Positions 1 through 9,190 of a DNA stretch of 64,000 nt are shown one piece after another. Position numbers and translations under genes: made by a program. How positions within the stretch are numbered: position 1 is the stretch's first letter; each line of letters opens with the position of its first letter. The notes under the pieces are model-generated. The model ran no database searches, was not told the DNA's origin, and saw only the letters and a list, made by a program, of their open reading frames with translations. Location: the NCBI RefSeq assembly GCF_006494715.1, contig NZ_CP041151.1:124001-188000 (forward strand), given 5' to 3'. The stretch is from Shewanella sp. SNU WT4 (GTDB lineage Bacteria; Pseudomonadota; Gammaproteobacteria; Enterobacterales; Shewanellaceae).

Positions 1-1655
1 GGCAGCAAGATAACCAAGGATTGCATGATTGGGTTAAGGCAGAATTAGCCAACTTGATGCAAGACCCAGCCTATAGCTTTCAAGTGCAAGAGTATTTTGA
101 GCGCTGGCATTTGCTTGAAAAACACCCCCATGATTTTGCATCCAGAGCCTCTCATCACAACTACTTAAACGAGCAGCAAATCGTGAGCCTTAAGGGGGAT
201 AAGGTCGCGAACTTTAGCGAGCGCGTGCTCGCTAATTGGCTATTTAGCCGCCAAATCGATTATCACTATCAAGCCGCCCATAAAAATGAACTCAGTCGCT
301 TTCATTTACCTCAGCTTGGGTTGTATTTGCATTTCTTTAGCTTAGATAAAGCCAAGCGCAGCCCAGAGTATGTGGATAATGCCCACTATCAGGGGCAAAT
401 TGCGACAACCATTAACGGCTATAAAGAGCAGCAAACACCCCATATCGATTTATATTATTACCAAGCGCAGCAAGGGCAATTACTGCCTGCACTCATCAAG
501 GCATTAGCCCGCTTAGGCATAGAGCCGAGCGCCATCCCCGCCAATCACTGGCTAAGGGATAGCCAATTAGCCCAGCCGTTAATGGCGCAATTAGCAAGGC
601 AATTGGCAGGGCAAATTGGGCTGTTTAAATTGCATCAGCTCGATGATAGTAAGGCAAAAGCTCGCTGGCTCAAGCGCTTGGGGCAAGGCACTAATAAAGC
701 GCCACTATTGGCTGAGCTTGAATTACTGCAACCACTAGTAAGCCGCTATCAAGCGCACCTTAAGCAAGCCAATCAAATTGATTTTGACGACATGATTATC
801 CGCGCCTGTCAGTATGTCACTAGTGGCCAATTTGTTAGCCCGTGGCGCTTTATCATGGTGGATGAATTTCAGGATATTTCAGCGCCGAGAGCGCAATTAA
901 TCTTAGCGCTTCGTAACAGCGTTAAGTCGTCCTCACTCTTTTGTGTGGGCGATGATTGGCAGGCTATTTATCGCTTTGCGGGTTCAGATGTAAATTATAC
1001 CCGCCAGTTTAGCGCTCAGTTTGGCGATAGCAGCATCAACCATCTAGATACTAGCTTTCGCTTTAATGAGCGTATTGCCGCGGTGGCAAGCAACTTTGTG
1101 CAAACTAATCCGCAGCAAATTGCTAAATCTATTCAGTGCTTAAGCAAAGGTAAAACCAGTGCGGTGAGCTTAATTAGCGCGCCGCATATTCAGCAGCAAA
1201 GCCTTGAAATCATCACTAAATTATTGGCGCAGCACGCAAGTGCCGTGAAGGATGGTGGACATAGCACCATTGGCAAAATGGCGCCGCGCAGCGTATTAAT
1301 CCTCAGCCGCTTTCGCTTTCATTTACCAAGCGCGGCGCAGCTTAAAAAGTGGCAACAAGAGTGGCCAAATTTAACGATTAGCGCCATGACAATTCACGCC
1401 AGTAAAGGGATGGAAGCCGATATTGTGATTATATCGCCACTTATTAGCGGTCAGTTTGGCTTGCCTGCCCGCCAAGTGACGCCGCTATTATTGGATGCCT
1501 TATTGCCGCCCAAAGAAGCGTATCCGTTTGCCGAAGAGCGCCGCTTACTGTATGTCGCCCTAACCCGCGCTAAGGAGCAAGTGTATTTGCTCAGTGACAG
1601 TGAGCAGACGAGCGAATTTATTGCCGAACTTGCGCTCAAAAAAATGCCGCTTTAA
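1..1655 (+). CDS. helD: DNA helicase IV (UvrD/Rep superfamily 1), 5' end outside window
   Basis: ATP-dependent 3'-5' DNA helicase of superfamily 1, expected to act in the cytoplasm in recombination and repair. The frame is open to base 1, so the N-terminus and the Walker A motif lie upstream. Visible motifs in order are VDEFQD (motif II), GDDWQAIYRFAG (motif III), TIHASKGMEADIV (motif V) and RRLLYVALTRAK (motif VI). The stretches FVSPWRFIMVDEFQDIS and EERRLLYVALTRAK closely resemble E. coli HelD, and the order and spacing fit HelD rather than UvrD or Rep. About 550 of roughly 690 residues are visible. A TTG at 21 is only an internal codon. The stop codon sits in the loop of a hairpin shared with convergent yjjG. 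The family is clear; the upstream part cannot be judged. Confidence 0.9.
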   Translation, partial: QQDNQGLHDWVKAELANLMQDPAYSFQVQEYFERWHLLEKHPHDFASRASHHNYLNEQQIVSLKGDKVANFSERVLANWLFSRQIDYHYQAAHKNELSRFHLPQLGLYLHFFSLDKAKRSPEYVDNAHYQGQIATTINGYKEQQTPHIDLYYYQAQQGQLLPALIKALARLGIEPSAIPANHWLRDSQLAQPLMAQLARQLAGQIGLFKLHQLDDSKAKARWLKRLGQGTNKAPLLAELELLQPLVSRYQAHLKQANQIDFDDMIIRACQYVTSGQFVSPWRFIMVDEFQDISAPRAQLILALRNSVKSSSLFCVGDDWQAIYRFAGSDVNYTRQFSAQFGDSSINHLDTSFRFNERIAAVASNFVQTNPQQIAKSIQCLSKGKTSAVSLISAPHIQQQSLEIITKLLAQHASAVKDGGHSTIGKMAPRSVLILSRFRFHLPSAAQLKKWQQEWPNLTISAMTIHASKGMEADIVIISPLISGQFGLPARQVTPLLLDALLPPKEAYPFAEERRLLYVALTRAKEQVYLLSDSEQTSEFIAELALKKMPL

Positions 1656-1665
1656 TAGCGGCATT
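1638..1665 (-). terminator. Rho-independent terminator of yjjG, inside the helD 3' end
   Basis: A 9-bp perfect stem (1643-1651 with 1657-1665) has a 5-nt loop holding the helD stop codon. Read on the minus strand it is followed by a run of seven T, encoded by the A tract at 1638-1644. This is a classic intrinsic terminator for the minus-strand gene and lies inside the coding end of the convergent helD. Confidence 0.8.
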
Positions 1666-1689
1666 AATCATAGCGATGTGCATTAAGCC

Positions 1690-2391
1690 TTAACTTAATA
1701 ACTGCCGTAATTGGTCGTGGTGGCTGATTTCGATACTAGGTAAAACCTCGGGAACCCTTGGCTTACCACTAGGGTTGTACCAGCACGTGGCTAAGCCGCT
1801 GTTATTGCCGCCTAAGATGTCGGCATGCAAATTATCACCCACCATCAATACCTTGTGAGGCGCAACTTGAGCGCCGCTCACATCACTCATTAGCATTAAG
1901 CTATGAGTAAAAATAGCAGGATCTGGCTTGGCCACGCCAACTTGTTCAGAAATAACCACCAGCGAGAAATAATCACTAAGCCCAGTTTTTTGCAAACGCA
2001 CTTGCTGTAACTGCGTAAAGCCATTGGTAATTATGCCTAAGCGATAGCGCGGGCCAATGCTTGCCAGTAATTCCCGCACCCCAGGTAACGGCTCACAAAT
2101 ATCGGCCATGGCCATTAAAAAACCGTGATTAAGCGCGCTGGCGCTGCAACCGAGTTTAGTGGCCCAAGCGTTAAATCTGGTGGTTTGAAGGTGCTCGGCA
2201 TCAATAGTGCCGCGCTGGTACTCAAGCCATAATGGTTGATTAATTAATTGATATTCTTCGAAGTCCTGTTCACTAAAGGCCACTCCATGGCGACTGAACA
2301 ATAGTTTTAAACCGGCAAACGCATCAAAATGGAACAAGGTTTCGTCGGCATCAAACAGAATCCAGTCAAACTGGTAAGCATCTAGATTCAT
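1690..2391 (-). CDS. yjjG: Pyrimidine 5'-nucleotidase, HAD superfamily (YjjG)
   Basis: Cytoplasmic HAD-superfamily phosphatase. The E. coli homologue dephosphorylates pyrimidine nucleoside monophosphates, including non-canonical ones, as house-cleaning. HAD motif I is FDADET (catalytic Asp14 and Asp16). Motif II is the Thr of IITNGF, motif III is the Lys of GVAKPD, and motif IV is MVGDNLHADILGG. The 233-residue length matches the family (about 225), and phrases such as LGIITNGFTQLQQVRL and GLATCWYN are near-identical to E. coli YjjG. The ATG start gives the expected N-terminus just before motif I. It converges on helD and ends at a clear terminator. Alternative: another HAD nucleotidase, but the overall match favours YjjG. 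Confidence 0.92.
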   Translation of the reverse strand: MNLDAYQFDWILFDADETLFHFDAFAGLKLLFSRHGVAFSEQDFEEYQLINQPLWLEYQRGTIDAEHLQTTRFNAWATKLGCSASALNHGFLMAMADICEPLPGVRELLASIGPRYRLGIITNGFTQLQQVRLQKTGLSDYFSLVVISEQVGVAKPDPAIFTHSLMLMSDVSGAQVAPHKVLMVGDNLHADILGGNNSGLATCWYNPSGKPRVPEVLPSIEISHHDQLRQLLS

Positions 2392-2837
2392 GACTACATC
2401 CTCAACGGCGGGAAACGAAAGTATGACGACAAAGTCAGCGTTTGTCTTTACTCGGTGCGTTTTCAGTTAACATTTTCTGCCATATCTCCTGCCATTTTGA
2501 GCACATTGCTAGACACTCTGGCTAAAAAAATCCGTATGACTAGCGCGCGGTGCTGAAGCGCCGCCACCAACAAACGCTGAATAAAACAGCAGGCAAGATT
2601 AATTACGGCGATAAATAAAGCAAAAAATGGCTCATATTCAATGAGATAATATTAAATTGATGAAAATTTAATTAAGATAGTTTCATTGACTCAGGTAGAC
2701 TCAAATCTCATTCTCACGGTTTTTGCGCCAGCGACACCTTCAGAGCAGCAACCGCCTTTTAGTGATTAATAACCCAAAAGTTAGCCAAGCGCATTTACCC
2801 GCGCTAACCACTCATTTTGTTTTTTGTTAGGACACAC
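2392..2837. other. Gene-free stretch, AT-rich leader upstream of the SslE-like gene
   Basis: No credible coding sequence is seen in these 446 bases. The half nearest the protease gene (about 2580-2700) is strongly AT-rich, which suits a promoter region. I could not settle on a -35/-10 pair or an operator. The first part presumably also carries the yjjG promoter on the minus strand. Confidence 0.4.
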
Positions 2838-5800
2838 ATGAATAAACATCTTATTTGTTGGGCTTTTATCGCCTCTCTTGGCGGCTGCGGTGGCAGCAGT
2901 AGCTCAAATAACGAAAACCCTCAGCCTCCCGGGCCAGAAATTCCAGTTCCACCAGAGCCGACTCTGTTACACGTAAGCTTTTCTCTCGATGGTAAGAGCA
3001 CCTTTGGTCAAATGGTGATCTGTAATGACGAAGCTGCCGCAGACTTTAAGATTAATGTCGGTGACAGTGTAAGTTGTCATTATCAAGACCAAGGTCAAAA
3101 CGTGCTACTGGCAAGCTTTAGCAATGTGCAGGCCGATAAGGCGCGCGCAGGCCAAAGCACTGAGCGCAAGCAACTGCTGCTGGCCGCGAGTGATAATTTT
3201 ATTGATAACGCAAATGCTAGCAGTAACGCGCAAACCTTAATCGCCACTATGGGCACTGTCCGTGGTGAATTTATCGATTTACGCTTAAGCAGCCTGCAAG
3301 CGCTGCAATTTAGTAATTATTATCAGCATGATCTCGATATGGAGGTTGATGCTTTTGCTGAACTGATTAAGCAAAAAGAAGCCAATGATAACCAAGTAGG
3401 TAAATTGCCATCGACCCATGTGCCAGATAGCAAGCCTACTGTAACCCCTGGGGCATCGAGTGATTTAAATGCGGGTTTTGTGGCGGCCAATGCTGAGGCG
3501 AGTTATCACTATCAGCCTAAAGACACCATTTTAAGCCGCGCTATCTTAACTGACTCAGACGGCACACCTGTAGCTGGGGTTGAATACTTTAGCCGTGGCA
3601 GCCGCGGCGTTACCGATGCTACAGGTGAGTTTACATTTGTGTGGGGCGACACCATTGAATTTGGTATTGATACCTTTACCTTAGGTAGCGTTCGCGGTAA
3701 TCAGCAGCAAGTTAGCTTGCCGCAATTAGGCGAAGGTGATTTAGGCCTTAATGCTCAAACCTTAGTTAAGCGTTATAGCGAAGATAAGGGCGATCATTGG
3801 CAAGTCCCAGAGCAGGTTGCCCAAACCTTTGCTCAATACCCTAACGTCATTAACGAAATTATTGCCTTGGGACTGAGCGCCCACGACCAGTCATTAGAGC
3901 TTGGTGATGGTCAAACCCAAGTAGTCGCGGGTGAGTTTTTAGCGCAATTTAACCAAGGCCAAGCGCAGATAATCGATAAGGCCTTATGCAAGAACCACTG
4001 CCAAAGCAGCGATGCACCTATGGTTATGAGCGCAAGCGCCAACGCCAAAGATGAAGCAGGCAAGATTTTAGCTGAAGTGCAAAAGCTTTGGGGTAGTACC
4101 AGCGCCGTGCAGCAGCAAGGCTGGCAAGCAGTTAACAATTTCCACGTGTTCCATGACAGCACTAACTTCTACGGCAGCACAGGTAATGCCCGCGGCCAAA
4201 GTACAGTTAATATCGCCAATACCGCCTTCCCTATCTTGATGGCTCGTAACGATAATAACTACTGGCTGCCATTTGGTAGCAAGAAAGCTTGGGATCCCCA
4301 GTCGCTTGCCTATATTACCGAAGCGCCATCTAAGGTAATAGTTGATAAAGTTGGCGCTGAAACCGCCACCTTTAACTTACCTTTCATCAGCTTAGGTGAA
4401 ATTGGCCAAGGCAAAATCATGGTCATGGGCAATGCCCGTTATAACTCAGTATTAGTCTGCCCCAATGGCTACAGTTGGGATGGTGGCGTCGATAAAGGTC
4501 AATGCATTAAGTCTAACGACAGCAATGATATGAAAGGCTTTTTTCAAAACGTCTTCAAATATCTAACCGCTAATCAAGCAGGCGCCACTTTTGATAACCC
4601 GATGACGGTTGGCACCAATATCGCTAAGGCTTATTTTAAGCGTGGTGGGCAAGTGCCGGGCAATAACGCCGACTTCGTTATCCACCCTGATTTTGGCGTA
4701 ACCGCTGAGCAGCTAACCAGCTTTGATGGGCTTGATCCTGCCAGCATGCCACTACTGATCCTTAATGGTTTTGAATATGCGCTTGCAACCAATGGTAACC
4801 CTTACCACTTAGTGATGAGCGCCGATGTTAGCAAGCCTAAAATCAGCCAAGATGATGCTACCGCTCTGATTGATTATGTCAGTCGCGGCGGCAGTATCTT
4901 AATCATGGAAACCTTGATTTCTAACGATAAGGACACAGCTTATGCGCGCTTACTCGACAGCGCTGGCATAGCCTTCGGTCAAGGCAACTCTGTGGTGAAT
5001 AATGGTAATGGCCCTAGTGGTGGTTATCCAGACCGTCCACGCAGCCAGCGCGAACGAGGCATCTGGGTCATCGAGCGCTATAGCGCGGTTAAAAACTCTC
5101 AAGACCAAACAGTGGCGCCTTACACCATACATAGCGACGGCAGTGTGACTTGGCTTTATCAAGAAAATGACAAGCCTGATGACAAGCCAAAACTAGAAGT
5201 GGCTAAGTGGAGTGAAACTAACGACAAAGGTGACATCGTTGAAATTACAGCCTTTATTGATGAAGCTAGCTCTAAAGATATTGCCGCCGATAAAGAGCGC
5301 ATTCTAAAAGCCTTTACCGATGATAAAGGCAACCGTCTTTACCAAGAGTGCACTGACTCAAGTTATCATTATGAGATCAATTGCTTAGAGTATCGCCCTG
5401 GCACCAATATTCCGCTTACCGGTAATATGTATGTGCCGCGCTACACTGAGCTGCGCTTAGGGGATAACGAAGCTAAAGCTATGATCAAGGCCGCCAATTT
5501 AGGCAGCAATATCGAGCGCTTATATCAACACGAATTATATTTCCGCACCAAAGGTAAACAAGGTGAGCGCTTAAGCAGCGTTGATCTTAATCGCCTATAC
5601 CAGAACATGACGGTATGGCTGTGGAATGACTTAGATTATCGCTATGAAGCGGATGCAACTGATGAGCTCGGCTTTAAGCGTTTTACTGAGTATCTAAACT
5701 GCTATAGCGACAACCGCGCTGGCGGCGGTACTACTTGCCCTGCTGATTTGCATAAGCAAATGCGCGAAACAAGCATGATGCTAGACGTTAACCAAGGCAG

Positions 5801-7334
5801 CTATGCGGGTTACATGAACCCAAGCTATCCACTTAATTACATGGAAAAACCAGTCACGCGCTTAATGTTAGGTCGCTCGTTCTGGGACTTAGATATTAAG
5901 GTGGATATTCGCCAATACCCAGGTGAAGCGAATGGCGCTAGCAGCCAAGGCAGTAACCCCCAAGTCGTGTTAAGTGGCACAAAAGCTGCCTGGTTTGCAG
6001 GCAATCGTCAAGCAACCGGCCAATGGGCAGTCGCGCAGCAAGCCTTTAGTGTCAGCGTTGGTAGCCATGAGCCCATCACAATTACCGTGGCACTCAATGA
6101 TGATTTAACTGGCCGTGAAAAGCACGAGCTTGGCTTAATGCGCCCACCGCGTATCAGCCAAAGCTTTACTTTGAACAGTGGCAATATTGGTAATAGCCAT
6201 GAGCTTACCGTGCCTTATGGCGGCTTAATCTATGCCCAAGGTCTCAGCGCTGAGACAGTCACCCTTAACTTTATTGGTACTGTCGATGCGCCCTTGTATC
6301 AAGATGATGGCACTACTAGTGGCTGGATAAACCCACAATCATCACCTGCCCCTATTGGTGATGTCGTGAGCCAAAGCTTTATCTTTACTGCCGCCAAAGC
6401 CAACCTCAAGGCCGAAAATTATGACGGTAAGCTGGCAACCTTTGCCGGTGAGCTTGATCAATTTAGCGATGATTTAAATCGTTTTTATGGGCGCGATGAA
6501 GGTCTTACTGGCGAAGACAATCGTAAAGCCACAGATAAGAGCATCAGCAATCATAGACATCACTTTGTTAACGATGTCGCTATCAGCATAGGCGCCGCGC
6601 ATTCAGGTTATCCTGTGATGAATAGCAGCTTTAACGCTAATAGTAACAATGTAAATATCACGCCACTTAACAATTGGTTACTGTGGCACGAAGTAGGACA
6701 TAACTCTGCCGAAGCGCCATTTACCGTGGAAGGCGCAACTGAAGTGGCCAACAACTTGCTTGGTTTGTACATGCAAGATAAGCACCTTGGCACCATGACC
6801 CGTGTGGCTCAAGATATTCGTATCGCCCCTGACTATATTGCAGCCGCTAAAGGCCAAGCATGGGCTGATGGCGGCGCCGGTGAGCGCTTAGTGATGTTCG
6901 CGCAGTTAAAAGAGTGGGCCGAAACTGAGTTTGTTATTAAGGATTGGTATCAAGGGGAAGAACCAGATTACTACAGTGATCGCCAAGGTATGAAAGGCTG
7001 GAATCTGTTTACCTTCATGCATCGCTTAACTCGTAATGCCAATGATGGCGAGGTTAACTTACCTGGTGAGAACCTGTGCAATAAGGCAGATAACGGCTTA
7101 ACTAAGGGGGATCGCTTAATGCTGTGCGCCTCTTACGCCAGTCAAATTGACTTAAGTGAATTTTTCAAGGCATGGAATCCAGGCGCTACCGCCTATATGA
7201 CGCCAGCAAGCACTACCCCTAATTATGAGGGCGGTATTAGCGATAATGGCATGAACAAGGTCAAAGCCCTTAACTTGCGTAAGCCAAGTAAAGATCCGCT
7301 CAAGATTGATAGCGTCAGCGCTTTTAAAAACTAA
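2838..7334 (+). CDS. SslE/AcfD-like M60-type zinc metalloprotease, surface lipoprotein
   Basis: Large lipoprotein metalloprotease of the SslE (YghJ)/AcfD family. In E. coli SslE is exported by the type II secretion system, sits on the cell surface and degrades mucin; AcfD is the Vibrio relative. The start at 2838 gives a lipoprotein signal with lipobox LGGC (Cys17), then a Ser/Pro-rich linker. The frame extends 21 bases upstream to a TTG, but ATG 2838 lies behind an AGGA-type ribosome site and gives the better signal peptide. The zinc motif HEVGH is at about residues 1284-1288, with a candidate third ligand Glu1302 in EGATEVANN, fitting the M60/enhancin gluzincin pattern. The 1498-residue length and long conserved blocks (FHVFHDSTNFYGSTGNARG, YPLNYMEKP, GREKHE) match SslE across its length. 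It is a single-gene unit; T2SS genes lie 50 kb away in this window. The substrate in this organism is unknown. Confidence 0.93.
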   Translation: MNKHLICWAFIASLGGCGGSSSSNNENPQPPGPEIPVPPEPTLLHVSFSLDGKSTFGQMVICNDEAAADFKINVGDSVSCHYQDQGQNVLLASFSNVQADKARAGQSTERKQLLLAASDNFIDNANASSNAQTLIATMGTVRGEFIDLRLSSLQALQFSNYYQHDLDMEVDAFAELIKQKEANDNQVGKLPSTHVPDSKPTVTPGASSDLNAGFVAANAEASYHYQPKDTILSRAILTDSDGTPVAGVEYFSRGSRGVTDATGEFTFVWGDTIEFGIDTFTLGSVRGNQQQVSLPQLGEGDLGLNAQTLVKRYSEDKGDHWQVPEQVAQTFAQYPNVINEIIALGLSAHDQSLELGDGQTQVVAGEFLAQFNQGQAQIIDKALCKNHCQSSDAPMVMSASANAKDEAGKILAEVQKLWGSTSAVQQQGWQAVNNFHVFHDSTNFYGSTGNARGQSTVNIANTAFPILMARNDNNYWLPFGSKKAWDPQSLAYITEAPSKVIVDKVGAETATFNLPFISLGEIGQGKIMVMGNARYNSVLVCPNGYSWDGGVDKGQCIKSNDSNDMKGFFQNVFKYLTANQAGATFDNPMTVGTNIAKAYFKRGGQVPGNNADFVIHPDFGVTAEQLTSFDGLDPASMPLLILNGFEYALATNGNPYHLVMSADVSKPKISQDDATALIDYVSRGGSILIMETLISNDKDTAYARLLDSAGIAFGQGNSVVNNGNGPSGGYPDRPRSQRERGIWVIERYSAVKNSQDQTVAPYTIHSDGSVTWLYQENDKPDDKPKLEVAKWSETNDKGDIVEITAFIDEASSKDIAADKERILKAFTDDKGNRLYQECTDSSYHYEINCLEYRPGTNIPLTGNMYVPRYTELRLGDNEAKAMIKAANLGSNIERLYQHELYFRTKGKQGERLSSVDLNRLYQNMTVWLWNDLDYRYEADATDELGFKRFTEYLNCYSDNRAGGGTTCPADLHKQMRETSMMLDVNQGSYAGYMNPSYPLNYMEKPVTRLMLGRSFWDLDIKVDIRQYPGEANGASSQGSNPQVVLSGTKAAWFAGNRQATGQWAVAQQAFSVSVGSHEPITITVALNDDLTGREKHELGLMRPPRISQSFTLNSGNIGNSHELTVPYGGLIYAQGLSAETVTLNFIGTVDAPLYQDDGTTSGWINPQSSPAPIGDVVSQSFIFTAAKANLKAENYDGKLATFAGELDQFSDDLNRFYGRDEGLTGEDNRKATDKSISNHRHHFVNDVAISIGAAHSGYPVMNSSFNANSNNVNITPLNNWLLWHEVGHNSAEAPFTVEGATEVANNLLGLYMQDKHLGTMTRVAQDIRIAPDYIAAAKGQAWADGGAGERLVMFAQLKEWAETEFVIKDWYQGEEPDYYSDRQGMKGWNLFTFMHRLTRNANDGEVNLPGENLCNKADNGLTKGDRLMLCASYASQIDLSEFFKAWNPGATAYMTPASTTPNYEGGISDNGMNKVKALNLRKPSKDPLKIDSVSAFKN

Positions 7335-7370
7335 ACACTGATAACTAATTTATAGTCATTAGTCATTACC

Positions 7371-7404
7371 CATAAGCCAGTGGCAACCTTGCCGCTGGCT
7401 TATG
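7371..7404 (+). terminator. Stem-loop after the SslE-like gene (weak terminator candidate)
   Basis: A 10-bp perfect inverted repeat (7371-7380 with 7395-7404) has a loop that can pair further (GGCAA with TTGCC). It lies 36 bases after the stop codon. No T-run follows, so intrinsic termination is uncertain; an mRNA 3'-stabilising hairpin is equally possible. The rest of the gene-free stretch to 7703 holds only a short direct repeat (TCATGAAACTC, twice near 7455-7495). Confidence 0.5.
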
Positions 7405-7703
7405 GCATCAGCACCACAATTCCCCGCTTAATCACTCTCTGCCATTAACTTTTATCATGAAACTCTTATTATCAAACTCTTGTCATGAAACTCACGGCTA
7501 ACTCAGGCACTAAGCGCTGTTACTCAATGCTGTCACTACACAGCGCCGTTACCTTAAGTGTTAAGTTTCTCGACCTCTTAGCACTTAGCTTGAACCACAA
7601 TACTTTAGTTGTTGTTTTAGCAGCAATATGTTCTAGTGAACGGGTCAAATTGCCATTTAACGACTAGGCTTAGCCAAGACGTTAACATCATTAGGGGTAG
7701 TAC

Positions 7704-8147
7704 ATGATTGACGCATCACTAACTGTCATTGGTTGGCGCGAATGGGTGGTGCTACCGCACATTGCCCCTCAGCCTATCAAGATGAAAGTTGATACTGGCG
7801 CCAAAACATCGTGTTTGCATGCGTTCAAAGTGAAGCCATTTAGTAAAAATGGCCAAGCGTGGATCCGATTTTGGTTACACCCCAATCAAGACTCAATGGA
7901 AGAAGCCGTATGTGAAAGCCCAGTGTTTGATAGACGGTATGTCACTGATTCTGGCGGACATAAGCAGCTGCGCTACGTGATTAAAACGCCATTGCAAATT
8001 GGCACCCAAGAATTTGACATTGAAATGACCATCACTAACCGTGACAACATGAAATTTAGAATGCTACTGGGGCGACGCGCCTTAGCTGGCCGTTTTATGG
8101 TTGATTCGCAAGCCTCGTTTTTAACCAGCGCCCCCACAAGCCGCTAG
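7704..8147 (+). CDS. RimB-like putative ATP-dependent zinc protease (retropepsin-like fold)
   Basis: 147-residue protein of the family annotated as ATP-dependent zinc protease (Pfam Zn_protease, often linked to RimK). The key motif VDTGAKTSCLH (Asp30) resembles the DTG active site of retropepsin-like aspartyl proteases, and MLLGRRALAGRF near residue 117 is the usual C-terminal signature. In Pseudomonas the relative RimB works with the glutamate ligase RimK on ribosomal protein S6. No rimK or rimA-like gene is adjacent here, so that role is only an analogy. The ATG at 7704 follows GGGGTAGTAC, an acceptable ribosome site. It is a monocistronic gene with no membrane segment or signal peptide. 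The family call is firm; the function is not. Confidence 0.8.
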   Translation: MIDASLTVIGWREWVVLPHIAPQPIKMKVDTGAKTSCLHAFKVKPFSKNGQAWIRFWLHPNQDSMEEAVCESPVFDRRYVTDSGGHKQLRYVIKTPLQIGTQEFDIEMTITNRDNMKFRMLLGRRALAGRFMVDSQASFLTSAPTSR

Positions 8148-8421
8148 AATATTCGCCCTACGGCAGTCATTAATACTCAAATCACAGCTAACAAGGCCGC
8201 CAACAGCGCGGCTTAAATGTGACTAGTTTATCCGCTCAAGCTTTATGGCCATATCAATATGATCTAGCTCAGCGCCTCACTCCTGAAGTGGATTGAAGCA
8301 CTGAAATGATTAAGCCTGATGTGTCTGTTGGTAATGTTAATCTGGCATATTCTACCGACACCACTTGCAAGCTAGCATATACTGCGCCACAAACTTGCCC
8401 ACAGTCTGCTTAACCGCCCTT

Positions 8422-9153
8422 ATGCATCAAGAATTTAACGCTACAGAAAAACAGATAACTGACCAAGCTCATGTTCCAGCAACCAACGCTGCGCCAGCTT
8501 ATTTGGGTAACAAAATATTTATCATAGGCTTGCCGCGTACTGGCACCACTAGCGTGAGCGTGGCCTTGCTGGAACATGGCCTTAAGGTCGCGCACATGGC
8601 GTTTACTCAGCACTGCGTGCTGCAAGCTGATGCTATATCTGATGTGCCTATGTTCAGTGATTATCGTCAGCTCGATAAGCTGTTTGCTGGGGCTAAGTTT
8701 GTTTATTTAGAGCGGCCGCTGTCATTATGGGTACCATCGATGCAGATGTTACTGGGTAAAATGCTGCCGCATCTTGATGGTAATACCGGTAAATTTCACC
8801 CGATCATGAAGCGCAGTTTTAACCAGACTTTTTTATTAGATAGCGTAAAGGATGCCGCTGATGCACAGCATCTTGAGCGCTGCTACCTCAGCCATCAAGA
8901 ACAAGTGCTGAGCTATTTTGCAGGTCGACATGATTTATTACGGCTAGATATCAGTGCGCCGGGCAGCTTATCGCAATTGCTGGATTTTATTGGCCAAGGG
9001 CCAAACAGTGAAGCGCCGCAACAGTTGCTCGATTTCCCTAAGCTTAATTGCGGCACAGATGTGGCGGGCTGGGGCGAATATAAGCACCCCAATAAAATCA
9101 GTAGTCATGCCGCAGGACCCATGCATCGCAAGTATTTTGATTACGAGGTGTAA
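8422..9153 (+). CDS. Sulfotransferase-like family protein
   Basis: Predicted cytoplasmic protein of about 243 residues. The N-terminal IIGLPRTGTTSVSVALLEHG is the 5'-phosphosulfate-binding loop typical of sulfotransferases that use PAPS. A later segment KFVYLERPLSLWVPSM resembles the 3'-phosphate-binding strand and helix (usually RDP) with a changed residue pattern. The acceptor cannot be deduced. The frame extends to a TTG at 8365, but ATG 8422 gives a cleaner start; neither has a strong ribosome site. The 274 bases upstream hold no other gene. It converges with the MFS gene. It could be one of the divergent sulfotransferase_fam proteins that modify host-specific glycans or small molecules. 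Confidence 0.7.
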   Translation: MHQEFNATEKQITDQAHVPATNAAPAYLGNKIFIIGLPRTGTTSVSVALLEHGLKVAHMAFTQHCVLQADAISDVPMFSDYRQLDKLFAGAKFVYLERPLSLWVPSMQMLLGKMLPHLDGNTGKFHPIMKRSFNQTFLLDSVKDAADAQHLERCYLSHQEQVLSYFAGRHDLLRLDISAPGSLSQLLDFIGQGPNSEAPQQLLDFPKLNCGTDVAGWGEYKHPNKISSHAAGPMHRKYFDYEV

Positions 9154-9190
9154 GGGCGTCAGTTTTACGGGCATGAGTTGTTTATTAGCT

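Noticed and set aside
7485..7667. 60-residue plus-strand frame between the SslE-like gene and the RimB-like gene
   Set aside because: No ribosome site, no recognisable motif, and base usage looks like the surrounding intergenic DNA.
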